A program made the position numbers and the translations under genes. From Pseudarthrobacter sp. ATCC 49987 (GTDB lineage: Bacteria; Actinomycetota; Actinomycetes; Actinomycetales; Micrococcaceae): 64,000 nucleotides of DNA. Where the stretch lies: positions 3,224,001-3,288,000 of the forward strand of contig NZ_JAABNS010000001.1 in assembly GCF_009928425.1 (NCBI RefSeq). The letters run 5' to 3'. The notes under the pieces were generated by a model. The model was not told the DNA's origin, did no database searches, and was given only the letters and a program-made list of their open reading frames with translations. Shown in pieces: positions 34,001-43,046 of the stretch; the stretch's first letter is position 1; every line of letters starts with the position of its first letter.

Positions 34001-36117
34001 AGCTGCGTGAACTGCTCGATGCCAAGGTCATTGACGCCACCGAGCAGGAACTGCAGCGGCTCGCCCCGGACCGGAAGGTCCGCGGGCTGGAGGGGGTCGC
34101 GGACCTGCTCCGCCTGCTGGGCCCGCTGGCTCCGGAGGAAGTCGCCGCCCGGCTGGAACCGGCCGGCGAGTCGGCCCCGGCGGCCGGGCTTGAAGGATCG
34201 GTCGCCGAGCCGGTGGTCGACGCTGTCGAGGCTCCGGTTGCCGATGCCGCCGCGCACCTCGTGGCGCTCCAGCGCGCCAACCGCGCCATCAAGGTCAACG
34301 TCGGGGGTGCCGAGCGGTACGCCGCTGTGGAGGATGCCGCCCGGCTGCGCGACGCCCTCGGCGTTCCGTTGCCGATGGGCGTGCCGCTTGCCTTCATCGA
34401 GCCGGTCGCTGACCCGTTGGGCGACCTCGTCTCGCGCTATGCCCGCACCCACGGGCCGTTCACCTCCGCCGAGGCCGCCGCCCGGCTGGGACTCGGCGTC
34501 GCGGTCGTCGGCACGGCGCTGAAGCGGCTCGCCGCGGACGGGCGTGTCGTGGAAGGCGAGTTCCGCCCGCACGCCGCACCCCCGCCGTCGACGGCACCGG
34601 AGGCCGACGACGGTGAGGCGGCCGCCGTCGGGACCCAACCCACCGGCGCCCCCACGGCGCCGTCGCTGGCCGGCGTCAGCGAATGGTGCGATGCCGAAGT
34701 CCTGCGCAGGCTCCGCCGCCGCTCGCTCGCCGCACTGCGCGCCGAGGTGGAGCCCGTGGATGCCGCCGCCTATGGCCGCTTCCTGCCGGCGTGGCAGAAC
34801 GTCCGCGTCCCGGGCAAGCGCGGGCAGTCGGCGCTGCGCGGACTGGACGGGATCATTACCGCCGTCGACCAGCTGTCCGGTGTGCCCATTCCGGCATCGG
34901 CCTGGGAACCACTGGTCCTTGCCAGCCGGGTGGCCGATTACCAGCCCGCCATGCTCGACGAGCTCATGGCGGCCGGCGAAGTGCTCTGGTCCGGTGCAGG
35001 AGCGCTCCCCGGCAACGACGGATGGGTCAGCCTGCACCTGGCCGATTCGGCCGAGCTGACCCTGAACCCGGCGATCGACTTCGAGCCCGGTGACGCGCAG
35101 CAGCGGCTGCTGGACCACCTGCACAACAACGGCGGCGGCTACTTCTTCCGGCAACTGACAGAGGTTGCCGGCGGCATGGATTCGGTGCTCAGCGACCAGG
35201 ACGTCATCTCCGCGCTCTGGGACCTCGCCTGGGCCGGCCGGATCACGGGCGACACCTTCGCCCCGGTCCGGGCGATGATTGCCGGCGGCCACACGGCCCA
35301 CCGGCAGGTCGCCCGCGCCCCGCGGGCCAGGGCCCCCAGGTTGAGCCGGCTCGGGCGCTCCCACGGCACCGGTTTGCTCGGGTCCCCCGGGTTGACCGGC
35401 GGGCGGTACGGCTCCGCCAGCGGCACCGCACCCACTCCCCCGCTGGCCGCTGGCCGCTGGTCCGCCCTCCCCGCACCCGAACTGGACGCCACCATCCACG
35501 CACGGGCCACTGCGGAACTCCTGCTGGACCGGTACGGCGTGGTCACCCGCGGCTCGGTCATGGCCGAGAACATCCTGGGCGGCTTCGGCCTGATGTACAA
35601 GGTCCTGGCCCGGCTGGAGGAAGCCGGCCGGTGCCGGCGCGGGTACTTCATCGAGCACCTTGGCGCGGCCCAGTTTGCCGTTCCCGCAACTGTGGACCGG
35701 CTGCGGTCGTACGCCGAGGACACCCAGCTTCACAAGCCCGAGCCGGTGGCCCTGGCCCTTGCCGCGACGGACCCCGCCAATCCTTACGGCGCCGCCCTGC
35801 CGTGGCCTGCCCTCAGCGTCGAGGCCGGGACCGGCCACCGCCCGGGCCGGAAGGCCGGAGCCCTGGTGGTCCTGGTCGACGGCGCTCTGGTCCTCTATGT
35901 GGAACGCGGCGGCAAGACCCTGCTGGCCTTCAGCGAGGACACGGAGGTTTTGGCTGCGGCCGGAGCGGCGCTGGTCAGCGTGGTGACGCGGGGCGCGGTG
36001 GACAAACTGATCATGGAAAAGGTCAACGGCCACGGCATCCTTGATACTCCCGTCGCCGCCGCACTGGCGTACGCCGGGGCCTACTCCACGCCCAAGGGAT
36101 TGAGGATCCGTGCCTGA
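31054..36117 (+). CDS. lhr: Lhr-type large ATP-dependent helicase
   Basis: The 1687-residue protein has superfamily 2 motifs: Walker A APTGSGKT (about residue 55), motif II DEVH (195-198), motif III SAT, and motif VI LQRVGRAGHQ. The Lhr winged-helix region and a long C-terminal domain follow. Lhr proteins translocate 3' to 5' on single-stranded DNA, unwind RNA:DNA hybrids and are induced by DNA damage in mycobacteria. Ala/Pro-rich inserts (about 345-395, 625-645 and 1145-1205) make it longer than the roughly 1500-residue mycobacterial protein. It overlaps the next glycosylase gene by 8 nt, supporting a repair role. Confidence 0.95.
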   Translation: MKGQELSGGTLAAEAMDRFSRPTRDWFLGAFTAPTPAQNGAWNAISSGAHALVVAPTGSGKTLAAFLWALDRLLAATPAEPEGLPGLDTVKGARRKAPKRKTRVLYISPLKALGVDVERNLRAPLIGITQTAKRLGLPAPLITVGVRSGDTPASDRRSLLSNPPDILITTPESLFLMLTSKARETLSEVDTIIVDEVHAVAGTKRGAHLAVSLERLDALLPKPAQRIGLSATVEPKELVAQFLAGSAPVEIVAPPSKKTWDLTVSVPVEDMSDLQGAAGAFDSGPASGLQPQASIWPHVEEKIVDLVLANQSTIVFANSRRLAERLTARLNEIYAERQLMAAGGGWGEFGAGAPDFESVPSGAPAGGAPALPASVAAPASTSTPAHMMAQAGSTAGADPVLARAHHGSVSKDQRALIEDDLKSGRLRCVVATSSLELGIDMGAVDLVVQVESPPSVASGLQRVGRAGHQVGEISQGVLFPKHRADLVHTAITVERMLAGKIERLYVPANPLDILAQQTVAATALGSINVEDWFSTVRRSAPFASLPRSAFEATLDLLAGRYPSDEFAELRPRIIWDRNAGTIEGRPGAQRLAVTSGGTIPDRGLFGVYIIGTDVEGSGSPGSASGDGRAASPAAAAAKGGRRVGELDEEMVYESRVGDVFALGATSWKIEDITHDRVLVSPAFGQPGKLPFWKGDSLGRPVDLGRALGAFMRELSASDVGPATERCKASGLDDFAANNLIQYLAEQKLATEVVPSDTTLVVERFHDELGDWRVVLHSPFGMPVHAPWALAVGQRLHQRYGMDGSAMAADDGIVLRVPMMEDEPPGAELFMFDPEELEQIVTAEVGGSALFASRFRECAARALLLPRQNPGKRQPLWQQRQRSAQLLDVARKYPTFPIVLETVRECLQDVYDLPALKDIAASIERRELRILQTTTQQPSPFAKSLLFGYVAQFLYEGDSPLAERRAAALALDSTLLNELLGRVELRELLDAKVIDATEQELQRLAPDRKVRGLEGVADLLRLLGPLAPEEVAARLEPAGESAPAAGLEGSVAEPVVDAVEAPVADAAAHLVALQRANRAIKVNVGGAERYAAVEDAARLRDALGVPLPMGVPLAFIEPVADPLGDLVSRYARTHGPFTSAEAAARLGLGVAVVGTALKRLAADGRVVEGEFRPHAAPPPSTAPEADDGEAAAVGTQPTGAPTAPSLAGVSEWCDAEVLRRLRRRSLAALRAEVEPVDAAAYGRFLPAWQNVRVPGKRGQSALRGLDGIITAVDQLSGVPIPASAWEPLVLASRVADYQPAMLDELMAAGEVLWSGAGALPGNDGWVSLHLADSAELTLNPAIDFEPGDAQQRLLDHLHNNGGGYFFRQLTEVAGGMDSVLSDQDVISALWDLAWAGRITGDTFAPVRAMIAGGHTAHRQVARAPRARAPRLSRLGRSHGTGLLGSPGLTGGRYGSASGTAPTPPLAAGRWSALPAPELDATIHARATAELLLDRYGVVTRGSVMAENILGGFGLMYKVLARLEEAGRCRRGYFIEHLGAAQFAVPATVDRLRSYAEDTQLHKPEPVALALAATDPANPYGAALPWPALSVEAGTGHRPGRKAGALVVLVDGALVLYVERGGKTLLAFSEDTEVLAAAGAALVSVVTRGAVDKLIMEKVNGHGILDTPVAAALAYAGAYSTPKGLRIRA

Positions 36118-36985
36118 GGGCGATTCGGTCTTCCGCGCGGGCGCCCAGCTGCATGCTGCTCTGGCGGGCCAGCAGCTCATCTCCTCCGATTTCCGCGTTC
36201 CGCGGTTCGCCACCCTCAAACTCGGCGGCTGGACCGTGACCGAGGTGGTACCGCGTGGCAAACACCTGCTCATGCGGCTGGAGGCCCCGGCACGGCCAGG
36301 TGCCGGCAGCCCGGCGGAACCGGAACGGCTGACCATCCACTCCCACCTCAAGATGGAAGGCACCTGGCAGGTCTACCCGCCAGGCGGCCGGTGGCGGAAG
36401 CCGGGATTCACCGCCCGCTGCGTGCTGCGCACCGCCAGGGCAGACGCCGTCGGGTTCTCGCTCGGCGTCCTCGAAGTGGTACGCAGCTCCGAGGAAAACT
36501 CCGTGGTCGGCCACCTTGGTCCGGATCTGCTGGGACCTGACTGGGACCTCGCCGAGGCGGAGCGGCGGATCCGGGCCGCTCCGGACGTCCCGATCGGCGT
36601 CGCGCTGTTGGACCAGCGAAACCTGGCGGGGATCGGCAATATCTACCGCTGCGAGGCCTGCTTCCTTTCCGGGGTGCACCCCGGGGCGCCCGTCTCGGCC
36701 GTGCCTGACGTGGCGGCCATGATCACCGACGCCAAGCTCCTGCTGGAGGCAAACCTGGGCGCCGGCCGCCGGACCACGGTCCTGAACCAGCGCGGCATTG
36801 CCGTGGGCCGGACTTCCGGGCTGCCCGGTTACTGGGTCTACCGGCGCGAACACCAGCCGTGCCTGAAGTGCCGGACACCGGTGCGGCGCGGAGTCCTCGC
36901 CAAGGCCACGGGTACCGAGGAGCGGGACATCTACTACTGTCCGACGTGCCAGCCGCTGCCGGGTGCCGGCGTGAGTGCGGGATAG
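36110..36985 (+). CDS. Nei2-type DNA glycosylase/AP lyase (Fpg/Nei family)
   Basis: The 291-residue enzyme starts with MPEGDSVFRA: after Met removal, Pro is the Schiff-base nucleophile and Glu the general acid. Lys51 in PRGKHLL is the conserved turn Lys, NIYRCEACF belongs to the helix-two-turn-helix region, and the C-terminal zinc finger is C251-x2-C254-x22-C277-x2-C280. It removes oxidised pyrimidines from DNA and nicks the strand. GTG 36110 lies inside the lhr reading frame, so the genes are translationally coupled. Confidence 0.93.
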   Translation: MPEGDSVFRAGAQLHAALAGQQLISSDFRVPRFATLKLGGWTVTEVVPRGKHLLMRLEAPARPGAGSPAEPERLTIHSHLKMEGTWQVYPPGGRWRKPGFTARCVLRTARADAVGFSLGVLEVVRSSEENSVVGHLGPDLLGPDWDLAEAERRIRAAPDVPIGVALLDQRNLAGIGNIYRCEACFLSGVHPGAPVSAVPDVAAMITDAKLLLEANLGAGRRTTVLNQRGIAVGRTSGLPGYWVYRREHQPCLKCRTPVRRGVLAKATGTEERDIYYCPTCQPLPGAGVSAG

Positions 36986-37171
36986 ATGCGTCCAGGGTGC
37001 GGCGCGATGAGGTCACGACGCGGCAATGAGCTGGCGACGCGCTAATTACCTGACGCCCACCGAATTCCGGTAGCGAGCGGCACTCTGCGCGTCGCCAAGG
37101 ACTTCCCGCATCGTCAACCTGCAGGACGTGATGCAGCGGCAGCTCGGGACTGCGGCCCTGGGGTGTGCGGC

Positions 37172-37804
37172 TCAGGGGCCGGCGACTGCCGGATCGGCTG
37201 CCACCACCACGAGCGCGGGCTTCTTCTCTTCCGGCACGGTGAACCGCGGCAGCAGGAGCTGCACGAGCGGCCCGATCGCCAGGGCGTAGAGCACGGTCCC
37301 GACGCCGACGGAGCCGCCGAGCAGCCAGCCCGCGGCGAGGACCACGATTTCAATGCCGGTCCGGGATGTCCGCACGGACCAGCCTGTGCGGCGGGCGAGT
37401 CCGGTCATCAGGCCGTCCCGCGCACCGGGTCCCAGCCGGGCACCGATGTAGCAGGCCGAGGCGATTCCGTTGAGCACGATGGCCCCTGCGAGCATCCCGG
37501 CCTGCCCTCCGAGGTGGGAGATTTCGGGGATCAGCGCCAGTCCGACGTCGGCGAAAACGCCCACCAGCACGGCGTTGCACAGGGTGCCGACACCCGGCCA
37601 CTGGCGCAGCGGAATCCACAGGAGCAGCACGAGGAAACTCACGATCACCACCACCGTGCCAATGCTGAGCCCGGTCTTGACCGCGAGGCCCTGGTGAAAC
37701 ACATCCCAGGGGTCCAGGCCTAGGCCGGCGCGGATGAACATTGCCAGGGATATGCCGTACATGGCGAGGCCGATAAGGAGCTGAAGGAGCCTGCGGGTCA
37801 TCAT
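37172..37804 (-). CDS. YczE/YitT-like integral membrane protein
   Basis: A 210-residue protein with five to six membrane helices and the YczE-type segments FIRAGLGLDPWDVFHQGLA, GPGARDGLMTGLARRTGWSVR and YALAIGPLVQLLLP. Function is unknown, although the family is suspected to transport or sense a small molecule. It is divergent from a MocR-type regulator, as is typical of yczE/yczR pairs. Two adjacent ATGs (37804, 37801) are possible; GGGAGG lies upstream. Confidence 0.85.
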   Translation of the reverse strand: MMTRRLLQLLIGLAMYGISLAMFIRAGLGLDPWDVFHQGLAVKTGLSIGTVVVIVSFLVLLLWIPLRQWPGVGTLCNAVLVGVFADVGLALIPEISHLGGQAGMLAGAIVLNGIASACYIGARLGPGARDGLMTGLARRTGWSVRTSRTGIEIVVLAAGWLLGGSVGVGTVLYALAIGPLVQLLLPRFTVPEEKKPALVVVAADPAVAGP

Positions 37805-37822
37805 GCAACCCATCCTCCCGGA

Positions 37823-37863
37823 AAACTGGCCTTGCATCCCATAGCCAGTTTGAAATACTGGCC
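37823..37863. promoter_or_regulatory. Operator-like repeats between yczE- and yczR-like genes
   Basis: AAACTGGC (37823-37830) and GCCAGTTT (37844-37851) form a perfect inverted repeat with a 13-base spacer, and a third ACTGGCC follows at 37857-37863. They occupy nearly the whole 61-base gap. MocR regulators typically bind such direct or inverted repeats. An AATACT -10-like box (37854-37859) would put the regulator mRNA start at or near its ATG. Confidence 0.6.
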
Positions 37864-37865
37864 CT

Positions 37866-39380
37866 ATGCCCGGATCCCTGAACCCCAGTTCGCTGGCCCG
37901 ATTGCTCGGCGACTGGAACCTCGGCGCAGCCCCCGCCTACCGGGAGCTGGCCGACGTCATCCGCCTCCTGGTCCTTGACGGCCGCGTGCCATTGGAGGTT
38001 GCGCTGCCCAGCGAACGGGCCCTGGCCGCGACGCTCGGCATCAGCCGGACCACCGTCACCGCCGCGTACTCGCTGCTGCGCGAGCAGGGATTCCTGAGCA
38101 GCGGGCAGGGCAGCCGCGGCCGGACGTGTATCCCGCAGACCATTCCGGTCGGCGGCCGCAGCGGCGGCGGCGGGGCGAGCCTCAGCGGCGCTCCGGGCCT
38201 GGCCGTTCCGGACGGAATTCTCGACCTCGCCTATGCCTCGCTGCCGGCCAGCGGCGAGGTGGTCCATCGGGCATTCGCCTCGGCCCTGACCGAGCTTCCG
38301 GCGCTGCTGCCCGGCTTCGGCTACGACGCCCTCGGCGTGAGACCGCTGCGGGACGCCATTGCCGGGCACTATTCGGCAGCCGGCGTGCCCACCACCGCGC
38401 AGCAGATTCTCGTGACGTCCGGCGCGCAGCACGCGCTGAACATCGTGCTGCGCACCCTGGCCGGCCGGTCTGACAAGGTCCTGGTGGAGCATCCCAGCTA
38501 CCCCAACGCGCTCGACGCCATCCGGGCCGCGGGCTGCCGGCTGGTTCCGGTGGCCATGCCCGCGGCCCATACGGCCACCCGCCCGGGGCAGGCTTCCGGC
38601 GGCCGGCCCGGCTGGGACCTGGAGGCGATCGAGACCGCCCTGATGCAGCAGCGGCCCGCCATGGCCTACGTGGTCCCGGACTTCCACAACCCCACCGGGC
38701 GGCTGATGTCGGATGCCCAGCGGCGCCGGCTGGTCCACGCTGCCACCGCAGCCGGCACTGTCCTCGTGGTCGACGAGACGCTCCGGGAGGTGAACCTCGA
38801 CGGCGCCGAGTCCACTCCGCTGGCAGCCTTCAGCCCCGCCGTCGTCGCCATCGGTTCGCTCAGCAAGTCGCACTGGGCCGGGTTGCGGACCGGCTGGATC
38901 CGGGCCGAGGAGCCGCTGATCCAGCGGTTCGCCGCCGCCCGCACCACCATGGACCTGGGCGGCCCGGTGGTGGAACAGCTAGCGGCGGCCCACTTGGTCA
39001 ACGCCCTCTCCGAGCCACTCCCGGCACGGCTGGCCTCCTTGCGGGACAACAGGGACACGCTGCTGGACCTTATCGCCGGACACCTGCCGGGCTGGCAGAG
39101 CGAACGGCCCGACGGCGGGCTGTCCGTGTGGTGCCGGCTCCCGGCCCCGATCAGCACGGCCCTTGCCGTGGTGGCCCCGGACTTCGGCATCCGACTCGCG
39201 GCCGGGCCCCGGTTCGGCACCGGCGGCGCTTTCGAGCACTACCTCCGGGTGCCGTTCACCCTGCCCCCGGAGCAGCTCGAAACCGCGGTGGCGGCACTGC
39301 GTTCCGCCCAGGACCGGCTGGAGGCTTCCCCGCAGTTGCGTCGCAGCCTCGGGTCGACGCCAGCCGCGGCCATCGCCTGA
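37866..39380 (+). CDS. MocR-family (GntR-aminotransferase) regulator, YczR-like
   Basis: The 504-residue protein joins a GntR winged helix (LPSERALAATLGISRTTVTA, about residues 55-75) to a fold-type-I aminotransferase domain. The PLP-binding Lys is K334 in GSLSKSHWAGLRTGWI, and VPDFHNPTGRLMSD is the substrate/cofactor loop. Such proteins regulate genes in response to PLP or an amino compound and usually have no catalytic role. It faces a YczE-like gene, the pairing that defines YczR. Confidence 0.9.
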   Translation: MPGSLNPSSLARLLGDWNLGAAPAYRELADVIRLLVLDGRVPLEVALPSERALAATLGISRTTVTAAYSLLREQGFLSSGQGSRGRTCIPQTIPVGGRSGGGGASLSGAPGLAVPDGILDLAYASLPASGEVVHRAFASALTELPALLPGFGYDALGVRPLRDAIAGHYSAAGVPTTAQQILVTSGAQHALNIVLRTLAGRSDKVLVEHPSYPNALDAIRAAGCRLVPVAMPAAHTATRPGQASGGRPGWDLEAIETALMQQRPAMAYVVPDFHNPTGRLMSDAQRRRLVHAATAAGTVLVVDETLREVNLDGAESTPLAAFSPAVVAIGSLSKSHWAGLRTGWIRAEEPLIQRFAAARTTMDLGGPVVEQLAAAHLVNALSEPLPARLASLRDNRDTLLDLIAGHLPGWQSERPDGGLSVWCRLPAPISTALAVVAPDFGIRLAAGPRFGTGGAFEHYLRVPFTLPPEQLETAVAALRSAQDRLEASPQLRRSLGSTPAAAIA

Positions 39381-39447
39381 GCCTCACGCGGTGAGGGCAG
39401 ACCCGAGCGCACGGCCCGGCGACGCGGCTACTTCTCCACGAGGCGAA

Positions 39448-39488
39448 AAATTCCTGGCGCGCCCGGATTCCGGCGTCGCCAGGAATTT
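39448..39488. terminator. Bidirectional terminator between convergent genes
   Basis: AAATTCCTGGCG (39448-39459) and CGCCAGGAATTT (39477-39488) form a perfect 12-bp stem with a 17-base loop, with A-run and T-run ends. It lies between the convergent MocR gene and the SRPBCC gene and can stop transcription from both sides. Confidence 0.75.
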
Positions 39489-39543
39489 GGAGTGTCGCTC
39501 GTGACTTTCGGTGTCGCCCTCGCGGCCAGGAGCTGCGGATCCG

Positions 39544-40228
39544 CTAGGCGTAGACCTTCTCGAGGAAGCCGCTCCAGGCCTTCGCCGTGGCCGCAGAGTC
39601 CCCGCTGCCGCTGAAGTCGTGGACCGTCATCCCGACCGGAGCGCCGAAGGCGTTGCGTCCGAAGAAACGGTACAACGCATCCGCGGTGCGCAGGCCGAGA
39701 AAGTTCTCGTTGGCGAAGTCCACCTCCGCGGAGAGCGTTCCGACGCCGTCGAGCTCAAGTTCCACGGCGCGGCCAGGCGCCGTCCCCTCGATGCCCAGGG
39801 CCTTCCTGAGCCGGACAAAGCCGTCCGGCGTCGCCGAGGAGGGCGGAGCCTGAACGTCGGTGAAAACCACGGGCCTGCCGTCAAAGTACTTCAGATACTG
39901 ACCCAGGGTGTGGAGGTAGAACGCGGTGTGCTTGCTGGCGCCGTCGTACTGCTGGTCCCAGTCCTCGGCGAAGATGCCGCTGTGGACGTAGTGCAGCCGG
40001 GCCCGGCCGCCGTCGAGCGGTTCCAGCACGTGTTCCAGCTGGTTGAACCAGCCGTCCGGGCCGTCCATCCGGGACACGAGGTGGGCCGGGTACTCATCAA
40101 CTGTTCGCACTGCCGGCCACTCGTCGGTGGGGAACATCCATGCCGGAGTGCCCGCGGTGACGGCTTCCCAGACCCGCTCGGGGGTGCCGGGCAGTTCCGT
40201 GTCCACGATAATTTCGAAGTTTCGCTTG

Positions 40229-40236
<8 letters not shown>
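39544..40236 (-). CDS. SRPBCC (AHSA1-like) protein
   Basis: A 230-residue protein of the START/Bet v1 superfamily: ELPGTPERVWEAVTAGTPAWMF at the start, HTAFYLHTLGQYLKYFDGRP near the middle. These proteins have a hydrophobic cavity; in bacteria many are paired with ArsR-type regulators. Its start overlaps the stop of such a regulator by 8 nt, so they form one operon. The ligand is unknown. Confidence 0.85.
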
Positions 40237-40879
<643 letters not shown>

Positions 40880-41002
40880 GCTTCCAGTGTCGCTGCCGAC
40901 AGTTTTATTTGTCAAGAACTTTTTTACCGTCGGCGGAGGAGTAGTGCGCCGAGGTCGCCGGCGAAGGGTGCGCCACCCCCGGCAAAGTAGAATGGACCGG
41001 TG

Positions 41003-41974
41003 ATGCAATCCCCCCTTCCCGTGCGCGACGGCGTCAACGCGACCCGCCTCCGTCTCCCGGACGAGGGGCCCTGGGACACCGCGATGGACTACATGATGCA
41101 CCGCTGGGGCCACATCGACCCGCAGGGCATCGAGGACCGCTTCGACGCCGGCGAGATCGTGGGCGAGGCGGGCATCCCCCTGGACCGCGCCACCCCGCTG
41201 CGGCACCACACCTTCATCTGGTACTACCGCACCCTGCCGCCGGAGGTCCGGATCCCGGTGGAACTGACCATCCTGCACCAGGACGAGCACCTCCTCGTGG
41301 TGGACAAGCCGCACTTCCTGCCCACCACCCCGGGCGGCACCTACATCCAGGAGTCGGCACTGGTCCGGCTCCGGAACCAGCTGAACCTCCCGGACCTCAT
41401 TCCCATGCACCGGCTGGACCGCATGACCGCCGGAATCCTGCTGCTCTCCACGAATCCCGAGACCCGGGGCAAGTACCAGGTGCTTTTTGAGAAGCGCCAG
41501 GTCCAGAAGGAGTACGAGTGCGTGGCCGCGGCCGAGCCTGCTCCCGGGCACCCCGCCGTCGACTTCCCCGTGGTGGTCCGGAACCGGATGACCAAGTCCC
41601 GCAGCTACCTGCTCGCCGAGGTGATCGACGGCGAACCCAACGCCGAGACCAGGATTGAGCGGCTGCGGACCTTCGACGGCCCCGCCCCGGAAACGGCCGG
41701 CGCCCCTGCCCTGCGAGCCCCCAACGCCGCCACCCGCCGCGCCGTATACCGGCTGGAGCCGCACTCGGGCAAGACCCACCAGCTCCGGGTGCACATGGCC
41801 TCGCTGGGGCTGGGGATCGTCAACGACGCCTTCTACCCGGAGCTTTTGGACAAGGCGCCGGACGATTACTCGAAGCCGCTCCAACTCCTCGCCCGCGGCA
41901 TCCGGTTCGTGGACCCGATCACCGGGGTGCCGGTGGAGTACGGCAGCGGGCTGGAGCTCAGCGAAGCCCGCTAG
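41003..41974 (+). CDS. RluA-family rRNA/tRNA pseudouridine synthase
   Basis: The 323-residue enzyme has the catalytic motif HRLDRMTAGILLLS (Asp139), with VDKPHFLPTTPGG before it and KTHQLRVHMASLGLGIVND after it. It isomerises a uridine in structural RNA. The N-terminal 80 residues replace the S4 domain of some relatives. ATG 41003 is adjacent to an in-frame GTG (41000). Which RNA it modifies cannot be told. Confidence 0.92.
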   Translation: MQSPLPVRDGVNATRLRLPDEGPWDTAMDYMMHRWGHIDPQGIEDRFDAGEIVGEAGIPLDRATPLRHHTFIWYYRTLPPEVRIPVELTILHQDEHLLVVDKPHFLPTTPGGTYIQESALVRLRNQLNLPDLIPMHRLDRMTAGILLLSTNPETRGKYQVLFEKRQVQKEYECVAAAEPAPGHPAVDFPVVVRNRMTKSRSYLLAEVIDGEPNAETRIERLRTFDGPAPETAGAPALRAPNAATRRAVYRLEPHSGKTHQLRVHMASLGLGIVNDAFYPELLDKAPDDYSKPLQLLARGIRFVDPITGVPVEYGSGLELSEAR

Positions 41975-42055
41975 GCCCGCCAGGGAACCAGTTCCGGGCC
42001 GGCCGGCAGCCCGTCATGGACCGGCGTCCGGCCGGAAGTGCGGTACCTTGTGCCC

Positions 42056-42682
42056 ATGGACTTCGGCAACGCTGACAGCTGGGGGGACACGATCTATTTC
42101 TGGATCATCCCGGTGGTCATGGGCGATGCCATTTTCCCGCCCATCCCGTCCGAAATGGTGGTCATTACCGGCGGTGCGCTGTCCGCCATCGGCCGCGCCA
42201 ACGCTTTCCTGGTGGTCTTCCTCGCCGCCGGAGCGTCCTGGCTCGGCGACATCCTGGTGTTCCAGCTTTTCAAACGGCGCCTGAGCCATGTCCTGGACCG
42301 CTGGCGGTGGGGCCGCGCGTTCCATCAGGCCGTGCACACAGCAATCGGGAAGGCCGGCCGGTCCACCACCTACGGGGCCATCATCGGAATCCGCTTCATT
42401 CCCGGCGGGCGCCTCGCGACGACTGCCGCGGCGGGCATCGCCAACGTCTCCACCCGCGGCTTCAGCCTTTGCGCGGCCCTGGGTGGACTTCTTTGGGCCG
42501 CGTGGTCCGTCGGTCTCGGGTATGCCACCGGCGCCGCCACCGGGCTGCCGTTCTGGGTGAGCTCATTGATCGGCGTCGGCGTCGGGATCGTGATCGGCGC
42601 CGCCGTGGGTGTGATCGTCACCAGGAAGCGCGGCAACCGCTCCCCCGTCGTGGACGGCCCCGACGAGGAACTGGACTTCTGA
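42056..42682 (+). CDS. DedA/VTT-family membrane protein
   Basis: A 208-residue membrane protein with the VTT pattern: PPIPSEMVVITGGALSAIG (re-entrant loop and acidic residue), IGIRFIPGGRLATTAAAGI with the conserved Arg and Gly, and a final helix. DedA proteins are linked to flipping of undecaprenyl phosphate or phospholipids and to membrane potential. GTG 42038 and GTG 42050 are alternative starts closer to the GGAAG sequence at 42033. Confidence 0.88.
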   Translation: MDFGNADSWGDTIYFWIIPVVMGDAIFPPIPSEMVVITGGALSAIGRANAFLVVFLAAGASWLGDILVFQLFKRRLSHVLDRWRWGRAFHQAVHTAIGKAGRSTTYGAIIGIRFIPGGRLATTAAAGIANVSTRGFSLCAALGGLLWAAWSVGLGYATGAATGLPFWVSSLIGVGVGIVIGAAVGVIVTRKRGNRSPVVDGPDEELDF

Positions 42683-42698
42683 GGCCGGTGCCCGGCAC

Positions 42699-43004
42699 TT
42701 ACACGGGCGCCCAGCGGCCGCGGTTGCGGCGGAGCACCAACAGGTTCCCGGTGACCGCAACGCGTTCGACGGCGTCGCGCATCATCGCAGCCGACTCCAG
42801 CGCCTGGCGGTTCTCGCCGCTGTAGGAGGTGGGCTCAACGAGGAAGCGCAGGTTCAGCTGCGGGACCCCGCCGGCCAGGTCCAGCTGGTTCGCTTCGACG
42901 TGGTGCCGCGTCTCCAGTGCTTCGACGGCCGCGGCCATCACGGCCTCCGGCGGGTTGCCCGGCTTGAGTCCGGTGATCTTCAGTCTGGTCTGGAACGACG
43001 GCAT
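42699..43004 (-). CDS. Conserved-type hypothetical protein
   Basis: A 101-residue soluble protein (MPSFQTRLKITGLKPGNPPE, ending LLVLRRNRGRWAPV) predicted as alternating beta and alpha. It lies 42 bases upstream of the PEP carboxylase stop on the same strand but is convergent with the DedA gene. No domain is recognised and no strong ribosome binding site is obvious. Composition fits coding. Confidence 0.65.
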   Translation of the reverse strand: MPSFQTRLKITGLKPGNPPEAVMAAAVEALETRHHVEANQLDLAGGVPQLNLRFLVEPTSYSGENRQALESAAMMRDAVERVAVTGNLLVLRRNRGRWAPV

Positions 43005-43046
43005 GCAACCACCCTAGCGGGACGGGCCGCCGGACCCCTTCTGGGC

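Noticed and set aside
32668..36363. A 1231-codon open frame antisense to the lhr helicase
   Set aside because: High G+C DNA yields long shadow frames opposite real genes. This one has low-complexity Gly/Arg/Gln/Val-rich composition, no recognisable domain and no ribosome binding site, while the plus strand has all helicase motifs.
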